This document shows positions 23,674-35,334 of a stretch of 64,000 nt of DNA, in pieces. Under the pieces are notes generated by a model, which saw only the letters and a program-made list of their open reading frames with translations, was not told the DNA's origin and searched no databases. The translations under genes were made by a program, and so were the position numbers. The stretch's first letter is position 1. The number at the start of each line of letters is the position of its first letter. Source of the stretch: Amyelois transitella. Its lineage: Eukaryota; Arthropoda; Insecta; Lepidoptera; Pyralidae. The stretch covers positions 3,457,501-3,521,500 of the forward strand of contig NC_083525.1 in NCBI RefSeq assembly GCF_032362555.1. The letters are read 5' to 3'.

Positions 23674-26600
23674 TCAGTATTCTATAGTGATGCATTTTGT
23701 CTTGAGGTATTCGTTTAGTGCCTCTTGACCTGAAACAAAAAATAAAATTATTATGCTGTAATTACTTGCTATCCCCACTACTCCATTATTACGAGATCCA
23801 TTGTGAATAGTTATAAAAAAATATTATAAATAATTCCACTATCGTACTAGTATCAACGAACCATACATTCCACCAAATGGTTTAACTCGATAATATTTGT
23901 CTAAAATGATTACAAATATTTAAAATAGCCAATTAAGTTTGTTACTTCTTCACCTTCGTCTTTTGTTAATTTCGCAAAGATCTAAAAATACTGAGCACAT
24001 CACAGGATTACACGTCTAGTTTATTGTGAGACTTGATTTGTTGAGTGTCATTAACAAATACCAGTTACATTAAGCAAAATTGAGAAATATTAAATTACCT
24101 AAATCCTTTCCGAAGCCAGACTGCTTGAACCCGCCAAAAGGAGCGGCCACGTCGGTTTTGTTGTAGGTATTGACGAACACGGTGCCCGCCTCGATTCGTT
24201 CCGCGAACGTTAACGCTCTAGAAACGTCTTTTGTGAAAACGCCGCTAGCTAAGCCGTACTCAGTGTTGTTGGCGCGACGGATTACGTCCTCGATGTTTCT
24301 GGAATGGTATCATATTTATGAATATTTAACATTGAATAATACTTATATATAAGACAGAATAAAGGAGATCTTTGTATAAAAAAAAAATACTATTGGAGGA
24401 TACTCCCGAACTTTCCCTCACTCATCCCTTAAAAATTGATTTCGGAGCTCTAAAAAGTTTGAATACCCATATAAATACAGATAATTAAATGACATTAGTT
24501 AAGCACAACTTACTTGCTACTAAACTTGCTTATAATCATGACGGGACCGAAAGACTCCTCCTTCGCGATGTACATGTCATCGGTGACGTCACAGAATATG
24601 GTCGGAGAGAAGAAGTACCCCGGACGGGGGACTCTGCCCCCGCCGTATAATAATGTGGCACCTTCTTTTACGCCGCGATCACAGTACTGAAAATCATTTA
24701 GGAATGTTAAATAGAATAAAAGTTGAAGTACTATTTTCTAAAATTATACCTGGACTACCGAGCGGAGCTCTGGCTCTGTTTTTGTCGTTAAATGGTCGAC
24801 TATTTCAAAGTATTCTGTTTTTTAGTGTCTAGTAATAATAATAAAGAACAGAATAAAAGACGGCACTGACGTAAACAGCCCAAAAGACAAAAGTACAGTC
24901 TAGAGAATTGTGCATGTAGGTTTCTTGTTTTACTAAGAGAACAATTATCGAACTTCTTTCGAGAAGGGAAATTGACGCTATTTCCTTTTCACGCGGGCGC
25001 ACTCTTGTTACCATAAATAATTAATGAATTGCAAGATTTAATAACTGAAAATTTAGAGCAACGCGGGCTTCCGACAGACAAACTACAAACAATAAAGCAG
25101 AAACTAAATAAAATCTTTAAAAAAGAGTGGAATATTATGTATTATGTAGATATATTCATACCTCAATAAGCTTGTCTAAATGCGCCTTATGATTTTGTGG
25201 GCCATGTGACGTTCCCCTGTTGAGTGGGTCTCCTATCGCGATTTTCTTGGTTTCCTCAATAACTCTCCTTATGAATTCGTCATGTATTCTCTCCTCTACA
25301 AACAATCGGCCGGCCGCGATGCAGTTCTCGCCTTTGTTGAAGAATACTGATGCCATTCCCTGTGTAATGATTAAAAGAAATGATATTAAAAATCTTTATG
25401 GCTTGATGATGCAAACGACATTCCACTAAAAATCAGCGTCATGACAATGTCATGGCTTAATTAGATTTTTATTTAATTTGTATTAAATTTTTTGCAAAAA
25501 TTGATTTCATTTTATCAAACCAAAATAAAATTCTGACTCGATAGTTATACTTATTAATGTAAACGTGTGTTTCTTAAAGAATAGAAAGGCTTATAGCTAA
25601 CATATCTAGCCCGTACCCGGGTTGTGACCGGAACGCGTTTCATCCGGAGTAGAAAAAAAAAACTTCGTAATATCTATGAATTCTATCAATCACAAGTATG
25701 CATAAAGTAGGTAAGTTACTAATAAATTATATTCATGATACGTACATTTCTGACTGCCTTGTCGAGATCGCAGTCCTCGAATATGACCAGCGGCGACTTT
25801 CCTCCCAGCTCTAACGACACTTTCTTCATGTTGGACTGCGCACACGACTTCATAATTGTTTGACCTGAAATAATAAATTGATACATAATTACCACATGCG
25901 CGCATGCTCTTACGATGAGGGATAACATTGTGAGGAGTTGCACATTCATGCACCTGGATGTGTAACCATAATCAAATATAAGGTAAGGTTCTCCTGCAAA
26001 GGTTGCGGAACTCAGATGAAACTCAAAGAGACGCTTCGTGTAAAAATCTGACTCACCCAATTAAGGATCCATGGTCAAGGGCTTACCCCGGGCTCCTCTC
26101 CAGAGTGGTGAGGATGTAACCGGGTCTAATGCCTAAAATAAAGAAAGAAACTTACCAACAGGAGTGCTCCCTGTGAATCCTAGTTTCCTGACGGCGGGGT
26201 GGTCGGCTAACGATTGTCCGCAAACGCTTCCGCTTCCTGGGACTATGTTGATGACTCCCGGGGGAAAGCCGGCCTTGGCTGATAGCTCGGCGAACTTCAG
26301 AGCCGTTAGGGGACATACCTGAGACAGATTCAATATAAATATGTAATATTCAATATATATATTTAAATATTAATCGGTTTCTAAGAAAAAATGTACAGTT
26401 TTCTCCCAAAAAAAAAACAGATCACATGTTCACATGATCACATGCGTTCAAAGTTGCGCTTACCATAAAAATATGTTAATAAGTATAAAGAAAAAATAAA
26501 AAGTTACTGGTCCTAACTGACTTCCTTGCGGTACTCCTTTAAATAAAATGATAACATTGTGTCAATATTTAGAACATCGCAGGGAAATCGATGAGGTGAA

Positions 26601-29600
26601 TAAATTTCAATAAATCCCTTTCATTAGCTTAGTTTCTATGAAAGAAAAAGCAGCTACAATGTCGAAAGCTTTTTAAGCAACTTTTGCAAAATTTAACTAA
26701 GCTTCTTGTATGGATGGTAAACGAGTTGATTTATCCATCGATACAAAAGCATCCACTAAAAAAGATTTCTTAGGAAAAGATATGTTCTGGACAAAAGAAC
26801 CACTTACAGCGGCAGGTTTCATAACGACGGTGTTGCCAGCTGCAAGACAAGCGGCCATCTTCCAGGACAGCATCATGAGAGGGTAGTTCCAGGGGGTGAT
26901 GAGTGCGCACACGCCGATTGGCTCCTTCTTCGTTATGGTGAGGTTTCTATTAATAAGGGAATTTTTTATGTAGAGTAATACAAATACTGGCAGCTGGTGA
27001 AAAGATTAAAATTAGTAATTAAGTATTGTAATCTTTTAGTTCGCTGTACCGCTTTCCGACATTGTAAATAGATACATGGAACTGTTTCAGATAATTGGAA
27101 AAATTTTAGTTACGTTACAGGCCAGAAAATAAAAGTTAACATTTTCAGAAGATTTTATGAAAAAGTGAATTATTCAATGTTATTGATTGACTTTTTGCAC
27201 ACAACGAACAGCTTGGAACTGCTGGCAGAAGAGCTATATAGTTACATAAATTTTGTAGGAGTTTCTGTATTTCAGTACAGTAATTTTTGGAAACATTTTC
27301 ACATTTAGGTCACAGATTGTAACTACTATAAAAAAATGTTTCCTTATTCATTTACCTGTTCGGTCTAGCATGATTTATAGGTATGCTGGTGCCTTGAATC
27401 TTGTCGCACCAGCCCGCGAAGTAGCGCCACGTCTCTATGGACATGCCGATGTGAGTTTTAAGCGCTAGTGTGTACACCGCGCCGGAGTCTATGGACTCTA
27501 TGGTCGCTAGCTCTTCTTTGTGCTGCTCCATTAGGTCTGCTAACCTGTGGAAATTTAGTTATTGATTGTATCAATTTTTTATCCCTGTGTTACAAACTCA
27601 AGGGACATATTAAGGAAATGCAGGTTAAATGAGAAGTTTTGAAAACAATTTAATATAATTACCTGAACATAAGTGTTCCTCTCTCCCTCGCGCTGATTTT
27701 CGACCACTCTCCCTCTTCGAATGCCTTCTTTGCCGCCATCACAGCTCTATCTACATCACTGGCCGACGCACTCTGCACTTTACAAATTTCGCTTTCATCA
27801 CTAGGATTTATCAAACTCATCACTTTCTCACTACCGTCCGAATTAACAAACTCCCCATTTATAAACAACTGCGTAGGGAATTTAATCTTCATTTTGTTTA
27901 CATCTAATTCAACACCTTCGTAAGTTATTTCACTACTACCCGAACCACCTCTAGATTTCGTTACTGCCATTGTATAGAATTCTTCAAAAGTAGTATTCAT
28001 GTAAATATCTTCGTTTTGTAGTTCTAAATTAGAAATATCTTTAACTTCTTCGACTAGTCTGACGACGTCCATACTTCCCGCGCCTGAGTTGAAGAAATCT
28101 GTGTCATCTTCAATGTCTATGCGAAGAATAGCTTTCCATATTTCCCGCACGTTTTCAACGAATACTTTTTCTTCGGCAGTTAGTTCTAGGGTGACTTTTT
28201 TCTCGCCAGCTTTGAAGAAGTTTTGAGCGTTTATCATTTTGCCGTTCACTTTTAGCCTTTGGATGTTGAGCTGCGAGGAAAAATATTTTTTTAGGAAAAA
28301 AGGAAAAATTAATTGTTAAGCTTATAATATAAATGATGTTTCAATTTTTTGTATACTTTGTTCATTGCGCGGTTAAGGCTGTTGAAAGTATAGAGGCTTT
28401 CAAATTCTTCATTGGAACTACTTCTTGCGCTAAGACCAATGAATTTGATTGTCTCACATTAACATTACGTAGGTATACTTATTTCGTATAAAAAGTTTTA
28501 TATTAAAAATACATTACCTTAACGCCATCATTAGCAGTAATCATCAACCCAGCTTCATGCACCACCGCGGGTGCTTTCAATCCAGAAATCACCAATTTAT
28601 CCCCTTTCGCCTCATACTCGCCCTCCCATAGGGTAGATCCGAAGAGTTTCAGCTCTATGGTATCTTCGCTGCCCTCTACGAAGCCGTCTTTAGTCTGTGG
28701 TTTGATAGTAGTAGTTGCCCCGGGGGAAGAATCGAGGCCCCTGATAAAATTGTGCAGTGCAACGCCGCCTTTCGACCAGTCGATCTGAAATGGATAGTTT
28801 TATTTTTAGAAATGGAAGATAATTTACGAATTTGTAACTAATGTATGTAAGTGATGCCTAAGAAGTTTTAAAAGTTTTATGACAAGTGGAGACAAGTACT
28901 TTTTCCTACCAGTTAGGGTTACCAGTTAAGAAGCGTGAATTTATGTTTTGAACATATGTATGAACAGTATTATTCTTTCGAGCGGTCAAATTCTTCTATA
29001 CTATGAAGAATTAGTACTATACTATGAAGAATTTGACCGCCTGCAAAAATATGACCCCTGTGGATGAACTTCCATTTTACCATTGAGGGGTCAGGTTTTA
29101 TTAGTAGGTTTTCGATGAGAGATGGAGGACACAAAGAAGGAGTTCAGTAGAATTCCGGTTAAGACTGTAATGCAGATTTACCTGGTGTGTCTCTGGTTTG
29201 AACAGCGCTGGGTCGTAGGTGGCTCCCTCTTCTGTTTGAACGATTTTTGGCGCCGTGCCGTTTGCAACCATGTTCACAGATTTAGCTAATGCCTTGATAC
29301 CTAAAGGAAAATTAGTAAATTAACAAAAGCATCAATTTTTTTTATTTAATTTTGTAAACCTCTGATGCTAAAGGACTTTCTTAAAGCGATAAAAGTCCAA
29401 GCACGATACAATAAAAGTTGCGCGTAGAAGTTAGATGCAAGCTATTTCCAAACTGTTCAATTTTGAGGGAGGCTTATGTCCAGTGGCAGTAACTTCTAGC
29501 AGTAAGATGATAATCTTACCTTCGGGATAGAGATATTTGTTGTATAGCGTGTCCACAGTGTCGTCCATTGTGACCGGAAAGGTTTCCTGCAGCAGGATCG

Positions 29601-32600
29601 GCCCGGTGTCCAAGCCGTCGTCCGCCCAGAATATCGTCAGGCCACAAGTTGTGTCGCCTTCGATAAGCGTCCTATAACAACATGAGTCCCGTTTGATTTC
29701 CACGATCCATAAAGGATAAATCTCTTAATTATCAAGAGATATAAGCTGTTTTCTTGGTCCTCAACAAAAGCGAACTAGTTTTCAAGCAGGATGCATCTCT
29801 ATCAGAGAAAAGTTGGTAGATTCATGTATAAAGTTGTATCAAGTAACGCCAAAGTTCCGGTCGGCCCGAATCAGGAGTTCACTTACGTGGGATACCTAAA
29901 CTTGGATTAGATTGAAAACTTTTCCACCTGATTGGTATCACCTATTCAATTACCAAACAATTGGTAATGTAACCATATTAACCATTGCGCAAGGTTTACA
30001 CCAGCGATGCATTTGATAAAAACGTGTTAATTGACCAAATTGTTTTGATATCTATTAGTTTGCGTCAACGTATGAAAAATTCGATTTACTTTGATAATTT
30101 GATGGTTGAATTGTCGGAACTTTCCGACGTCAACAGTTTACACAACTCACGGTTGATATTCGCATAGGCTATATCAATAAGAGGTATTTTTTATAAGAAT
30201 TCGACCCCATGATAACTTGTGTCTCCCGATAAGCACCATACGTGCTGCGTCGATTCTACGCGCTATGGTCTCCATGATAACTTCGTGACTTTTGATAAGC
30301 TCACTTTGGTAATGAAGATTCTATAAACCAAGTATCTTATGGTCGCCTTGGAAAAGTACCAATAAGTATTCCATGATAACTTATGACACCATTGATAAGT
30401 TGGTTGTTTTGTCTTATTATCAATGTCATGGTGTAGGTTACGAGAAATCTCCTCTGAACTTAATAAAACTGGTTATTACTAGGACTATTCGAGGAGATTC
30501 TTTCAAATGCATAGGATTTTAATTTTTTGATAGAATGATATACATAAACATCAAAGTATCTACCTAAATATGTAAAACACCATTGAAAGGATATTTAATA
30601 ACCATCTCTTTCTGCGGTGTCTTAGGAGACCACTTAGGAACTCACGAACGTAAGTTTACACACACATATCACGTCTTTATTCCTTATGGGGGTAGACAGA
30701 GCCAATAGTGCTCACTTATTCCTATGGCACTTAACTGCCATCTGACTATTGTCGCTTTATAGTTTACATGCTGTTATAAGCAGACCTTAATCTATAAACT
30801 TGACAGCTGAATATGCAAACGAGAAGACGTTACCTACGTTACATTGTAGACAACTTCAATGTAACGTAGGTACAACGACAAAGTAACACTGACAACTTAC
30901 ATAATCTCATTATTGCTAATGAAAAGCTTATGTAACCTATGGGTGACAATCAGCCCGATATCAAATTAATGGCGTTTTATTTCTTCGCCATTGTACTGCG
31001 TAAGTAATTATTATAACTCTGTGATAATAAGTTATAATAATTAAATACTTTTTCTTTTACGATATCGGATAAAATTTAAAATTATATTTTATTACTATGG
31101 GACATTTCAATATCATTTAATAATTGTAATATTTTTTGGTTTCACAACATTGACGATGATTACCGCCACTTCCAAAGCGTTGGTGCAGAAGAAGCGGTTA
31201 CAAACTACACTGCAGCATTTTCTTCAACAACGTCAACTTCACAATTATGTTACTTATTTATTACTTAAAAAAGTTAATTAAATAAAATCTTACCAGTTAA
31301 TAGATGAAGCTCCTCTATGCCTAGGCAGTATGCTGGGGTGGTAGCAAATACTCTCGAATTTCGGGTAAGTGATCACCTCCATGGGTATGAATTGGGTGCA
31401 GAATGGTAAGATGTTGATGTCCGCATTTACCTGGAATCAAGATTAAAACATTTACACAAATTCGATAAGGCCGTTTAAAGTTAGTAGCCGTAAAAAGTAC
31501 CTATGATACTCAAGTTCCAATTCTACTGTTTCCATGTACCAATCGCTCTTTTCTGATTTTTACGCGTTAGTTTGACCGATGATTTTATGGTGATGGACAA
31601 TATCGTAAGAAAACCCGCTCAGGCAACTGGATCCAGTCCGGGATAAAAAGAAACATGCTTTTCCAGTATCATCTACTCCTAAGTAGGTATGAATATGCGA
31701 AAATTTAAGGAGATTCGTTGTGAAAAGCATGTAGGTTCAATCCTATGGTGTCAAGCAGGCCCCTCTTCCCCACTGGGCACTATGGGCACGTGCCCAGGGC
31801 CCCGCGATCGAATGGGGCCCCCTAGTTCCTGCCAGATTACAGAAAAACATTAATTTTGAAAAATCTGTTAATAGTGACTTACTACAATACCTACGCTTAT
31901 TCGCTTTAGTTTGCTGCATGCACATAGCTGTACCTTGTACAACACAGCTTGAACTTTTTGAAAGATGGTTCAGAGATGCGAAACAGAAAATATCTATTGG
32001 TATAAATAATTATGTTAGCTAAATATGTGGCTGTATGTATGTGTGAAACTATTCAAAATAAATTAATTCATTCATCAAACAATTTTATTGCACTAGACAT
32101 AAAAACATTGGGTAGGTAAAAGACCATTGTTTTCAGTTAAGACTTTCAGAAAATGCTTGAGTGTTTAACAGGCACTTTTGTGTTGTGTGTCTATTCTTAA
32201 GATTAATAACAATTTTTAAAGTTATTGAAATAAAATATTGTTCGTCGTTGCAAAGTCACATCGATTTCAGATTTGATATCCGTAAAAAGATCAAATTATT
32301 AAATGCAACTATAAACAGGATATAAGTACTCCACTCTTGCTCAAAAATGAGGTTTTCCGATATTAGTATAATTTAGTTAATTTAAATACCTATATGTAGG
32401 TATAAGAATACAATTAAAACAATACAATTTGATACGGTGTGGTTTATGTTATGGTTATGGTCTTATAGAAACTTATTTGGACGTCATAACTACGAAACGA
32501 ATAAAAAATTAATTAAGAAGTACAATGCTTCAGGAGAGATTAACTAGTTTGTCGCTGATGTCCATAGAATGTGATATCCTCAATTCCATAGATTTTGAAG

Positions 32601-35334
32601 AAGTGATTAACGATTTTGCTCATCTTAAATCTAGAAAGAACCTTTGCAATCAACATAGAATGAATCTAAGGATATAAATCCTTAGCGAAGCTAAGCTAAG
32701 CGATTTACTTTTGTAAATAATTTTTTATATTTCCTTATATTTTATAGTTAGTAACTAAATAAAAATAAATTAGATCCTACTTTGTCTACTTTCTTTATCT
32801 ACATATTATAACTAAATAGTGTTTTCTCAAAGTCATGGGGGCCCCATGATCCTGTGCTGATCATGTGCCCAGGGCCTCAAATAGTTTAAAGACGGCCCTG
32901 GTGTCAAGCGAGAAGTGGTTAAACATTACTAATTTTAGTTTTCATAATATTGATCGGGATTATCTGGACTTCTAGTTAACACGTGCCGAACATATGACAT
33001 TTATGTTTATGTTAAAGTCACTAACATGAGATAATAAATAATAACAACAATCAGACTGGAACATAAAAATACGGTATCTACGAATAAACTCAATTATACG
33101 AACCACACGGGTATAATCCAAATTATCAAATAAAAACACTGCTTGCGTGCATAAACATTGTTTTAATTGAGGTTTTAATAAACTACGTGGACCTTCGTTT
33201 CTCCGTGCAGGTCGAAGATATCACGAAATTAAATGCAACTTAAACTTTGATACATCATGGGTGCATTTTCATAGGCTCGATTGACTAAAAATCTACAAAT
33301 TTAAGGTGTTATTCCATGGCGTATGTAAGGACGGTCTAGTTTGAGGAGGGTTCTATGGTACTCTCCTTAGAACTGTAAAGAGTATTGTATGAAACTCCTT
33401 AGTCGAGTTAGGTGCCGGTGGTGAATATGATTTTATTACAGGTCTTAGCTATAGAAGACTAGATAATCTAAAAATATATCTACGGATATAATCGGGCGAA
33501 TACTAAAAGCCATTATCCTTTTTCAGGTAATAGGTAGGTACCTACTGCAAGTTAAAATTTATTAAAGCAATTTGGATTAACTGGCCTGTGTATGTGGCTG
33601 CCCTAGTAACATACAATTAAAGAGACGTATTTATTTATATTAACTAGCCTTAATCACAACATGTCGATAACTGTCTGGTATTAACTGGTTCTAGTCTAGC
33701 TATTTCCGTTCTAAGGTTGGGTTATTCGTCTACACAGGATACAGGCGTGAGCAAAAACAGCCCCGCATATTTCAAGATTGAGTATTGCATTTGGTATATC
33801 GATAAAGGAGCTGATTCCATAATCAGGTATTTGGATTTCTTCTGTGGGTCGTTCTACTGTTACTCAAATTAAAAAAATAAACGGGCTATATTTACGCCAT
33901 CAAGGGCTCTATATACACCATCCTAGAGACAAGCGAAATTGTAGCAGCAAAGAACGCATACGATAAGACCCTACTATTTAGATTAGAAAGACTTCGATTT
34001 ACTCGTTATACATATATAGTTTCATAGTTACTCGAAAAAAGAAGTTGGATTTCGAAATTTTGTTACCAGCCAGTTCTAAATATACTTAAAATAGGCCATC
34101 TGTTATCGGAAGTACGATTTTGATGAGGTTGGCATCTTTGGTATAGAATTGATAAGAGAGGTCACGGGTGCAGCAGAGTGTTTTGCTTGGCGCACTGCAC
34201 GATATCCTAACACGATGTAGTGGCGTGGTACACAAGACTTATCCATATGGGTCATTAAAGTGAGGCTAATAGCCGAAACTATCTGCTAGGGAAAGATACT
34301 TGTATGTTAATCAAAGATTGTTTGGAAATACATACAAATATACGAAAACGCCTTGGGGATAATCCGAAGATGGGACAGATATAAACAAATAACTAGATTG
34401 AAGAGCCTGTCTCTCATATTATAGTAACGTAGAAGATACTATAAGGAAAATAAAATCTTAGATAACCAGTTAAATACATACTTTCATATTATCACATACA
34501 TATCTCTTACAGGGTAGACAGAGCCAACAGTTCTGAAAAAACTCACCAGTTAAAAATAATTTGAAAAGTACTTACAGATTTGTATTGTTCAAACACTTCT
34601 GGAATAACTTTTCCCTTAACTCTCCATGTTTTGTACTTGTACACTGGTTTGCCGTTCTGTGCAGCAATTGTGGCTGAAAAGAATAATAATATAAATACTC
34701 TGGAACTCAGGAATAAATAAATATTTTTATTTAAATTTTTATTCAATTAAAACAGTAATAGCCAAAACTTTTAGAAGTATTATAGATAAAGTTGAAATCT
34801 AGTACTACACAAAGGAGCGTAGCCCACCAAAATAATGTAGTTTACAAAAAATAAAATAATAATATAATAGCATTTTCAATAAATTCCTTAAATGTCTTAC
34901 CTAGTGGGTCCTCTCGGTTTCCTTTGTCCTGAACAGTGAACACACCGACCACTTCATGACCATCCCGTTCAAGCAGTTTAAAAACTTCCGCAGCAAATGT
35001 GCTTTGACCAATGATGGCTACTCGCAGAGACTTTTTTGGAGCCTAAAATAAAGAAAATATATTTTTAGTAGTGTAGAGTAGGTAAGGTGGAAAAGCAAAA
35101 TATAAATATAATCCAAATAATATGCAAGTATTAATAAAATAAAATAATGTTTGTTTTGATTATTATCAGTAGGTATAATAACAGTTAATAATTATAGCAG
35201 CAAACTTAGAACTTTATTATTTTTCTTATATCAAAAAAATCAAGGTATACTTAGTAGTATTATTTAAAAAAAGTAGGGAATGTTTTTGAATTATCAAAAA
35301 TAGTTACCTCATCCGTGAGTGAGACTGGAGGCAT
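23674..35334 (-). CDS. ALDH1L1: Cytosolic 10-formyltetrahydrofolate dehydrogenase
   Basis: Converts 10-formyl-THF to THF and CO2 using NADP+. 16 exons on the minus strand: 35308-35334, 34901-35042, 34576-34673, 31294-31430, 29520-29671, 29182-29300, 28518-28784, 27663-28270, 27356-27544, 26808-26946, 26156-26318, 25746-25864, 25162-25359, 24514-24686, 24099-24298, 23674-23729. They total 2787 nt, 928 aa (human 902). The N-terminal hydrolase (1-~310) has [10 protein letters not shown] with His120 and [10 protein letters not shown] with Asp156, equivalent to His106 and Asp142 of the mammalian enzyme. The carrier domain has [14 protein letters not shown] with Ser380 as the phosphopantetheine site. 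The ALDH domain has [27 protein letters not shown] with catalytic Cys733, and the end [12 protein letters not shown]. All key residues are present. A 4'-phosphopantetheinyl transferase elsewhere is required for activity. Confidence 0.96.
25017..25169 (+). other. Short open frame of unknown origin in ALDH1L1 intron 13
   Basis: A 50-codon plus-strand frame, without its own ATG start, reads [20 protein letters not shown] and is Gln/Lys/Leu rich like a coiled-coil fragment. It overlaps the end of ALDH1L1 exon 13 in antisense. It may be a retroposon ORF remnant; no family is recognised. Confidence 0.2.
26070..26125 (-). repeat. AGCCCGGG-type interspersed repeat fragment
   Basis: CTTACCCCGGGCTCCTCTCC on the plus strand corresponds to the family seen at 8725 and 62155. 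Intronic. Confidence 0.45.
28982..29040. repeat. Inverted plus direct repeat in ALDH1L1 intron 6
   Basis: Perfect 15-bp arms GCGGTCAAATTCTTC (28982-28996) and GAAGAATTTGACCGC (29026-29040). Between them a TATACTATGAAGAATT-like unit is duplicated, so three copies of the GAAGAATT motif lie within 60 bp. Confidence 0.75.
30207..30400 (-). promoter_or_regulatory. Threefold paired-GATA array, candidate intronic enhancer
   Basis: Three copies of a composite site lie in ALDH1L1 intron 4 at 30207-30234, 30272-30300 and 30371-30400. Each has CCATGATAACTT, a short variable stretch and a second GATAAG. GATA-to-GATA spacing is 17, 18 and 19 nt. A TTATCAATGTCATGG at 30417 resembles the reverse complement of half a unit. 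Repetition of the paired motif with near-constant spacing, while the rest diverges, suggests selection on GATA-factor binding. Confidence 0.55.
30831..30872. repeat. Perfect hairpin in ALDH1L1 intron 4
   Basis: Arms TACCTACGTTACATTG and CAATGTAACGTAGGTA pair perfectly over 16 bp around a 10-nt loop. Confidence 0.75.
31756..32900 (+). mobile_element. hAT DNA transposon remnant (deletion derivative)
   Basis: 1145 bp flanked by a perfect 8-bp duplication GTGTCAAG (31748-31755 and 32901-32908), the hAT hallmark. The termini CAGGCCCCTCTT.. and ..AAGACGGCCCTG are imperfect inverted repeats of the CAGGGCCGTCTT type, with CTGGGCAC..GTGCCCAGGGCC blocks near both ends. It retains only a transposase C-terminal piece (32525-32677). 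It sits in ALDH1L1 intron 3. Confidence 0.85.
32525..32677 (+). pseudogene. hAT transposase C-terminal fragment
   Basis: 51 codons including the stop, reading [20 protein letters not shown] then [19 protein letters not shown]. This matches the extreme C-terminal (LSLLSIExDxLxxIDFxxxIxxFA) dimerisation tail of insect hAT transposases of the zinc-finger type. The N-terminal and catalytic parts are absent within the element. Confidence 0.8.
34494..34545 (-). mobile_element. SINE-like retroposon A, short tail fragment
   Basis: CAGGGTAGACAGAGCCAACA and neighbours match the tail end of family A. The fragment ends about 25 bp from the donor of ALDH1L1 exon 3 (34576, minus strand). Confidence 0.6.

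Noticed and set aside
24730-24830. Possible extra ALDH1L1 exon reading EPELRSVVQ before a GTATAA
   Set aside because: The flanking exons (25162 and 24514) already join in phase and match the family continuously; no acceptor of quality precedes it.
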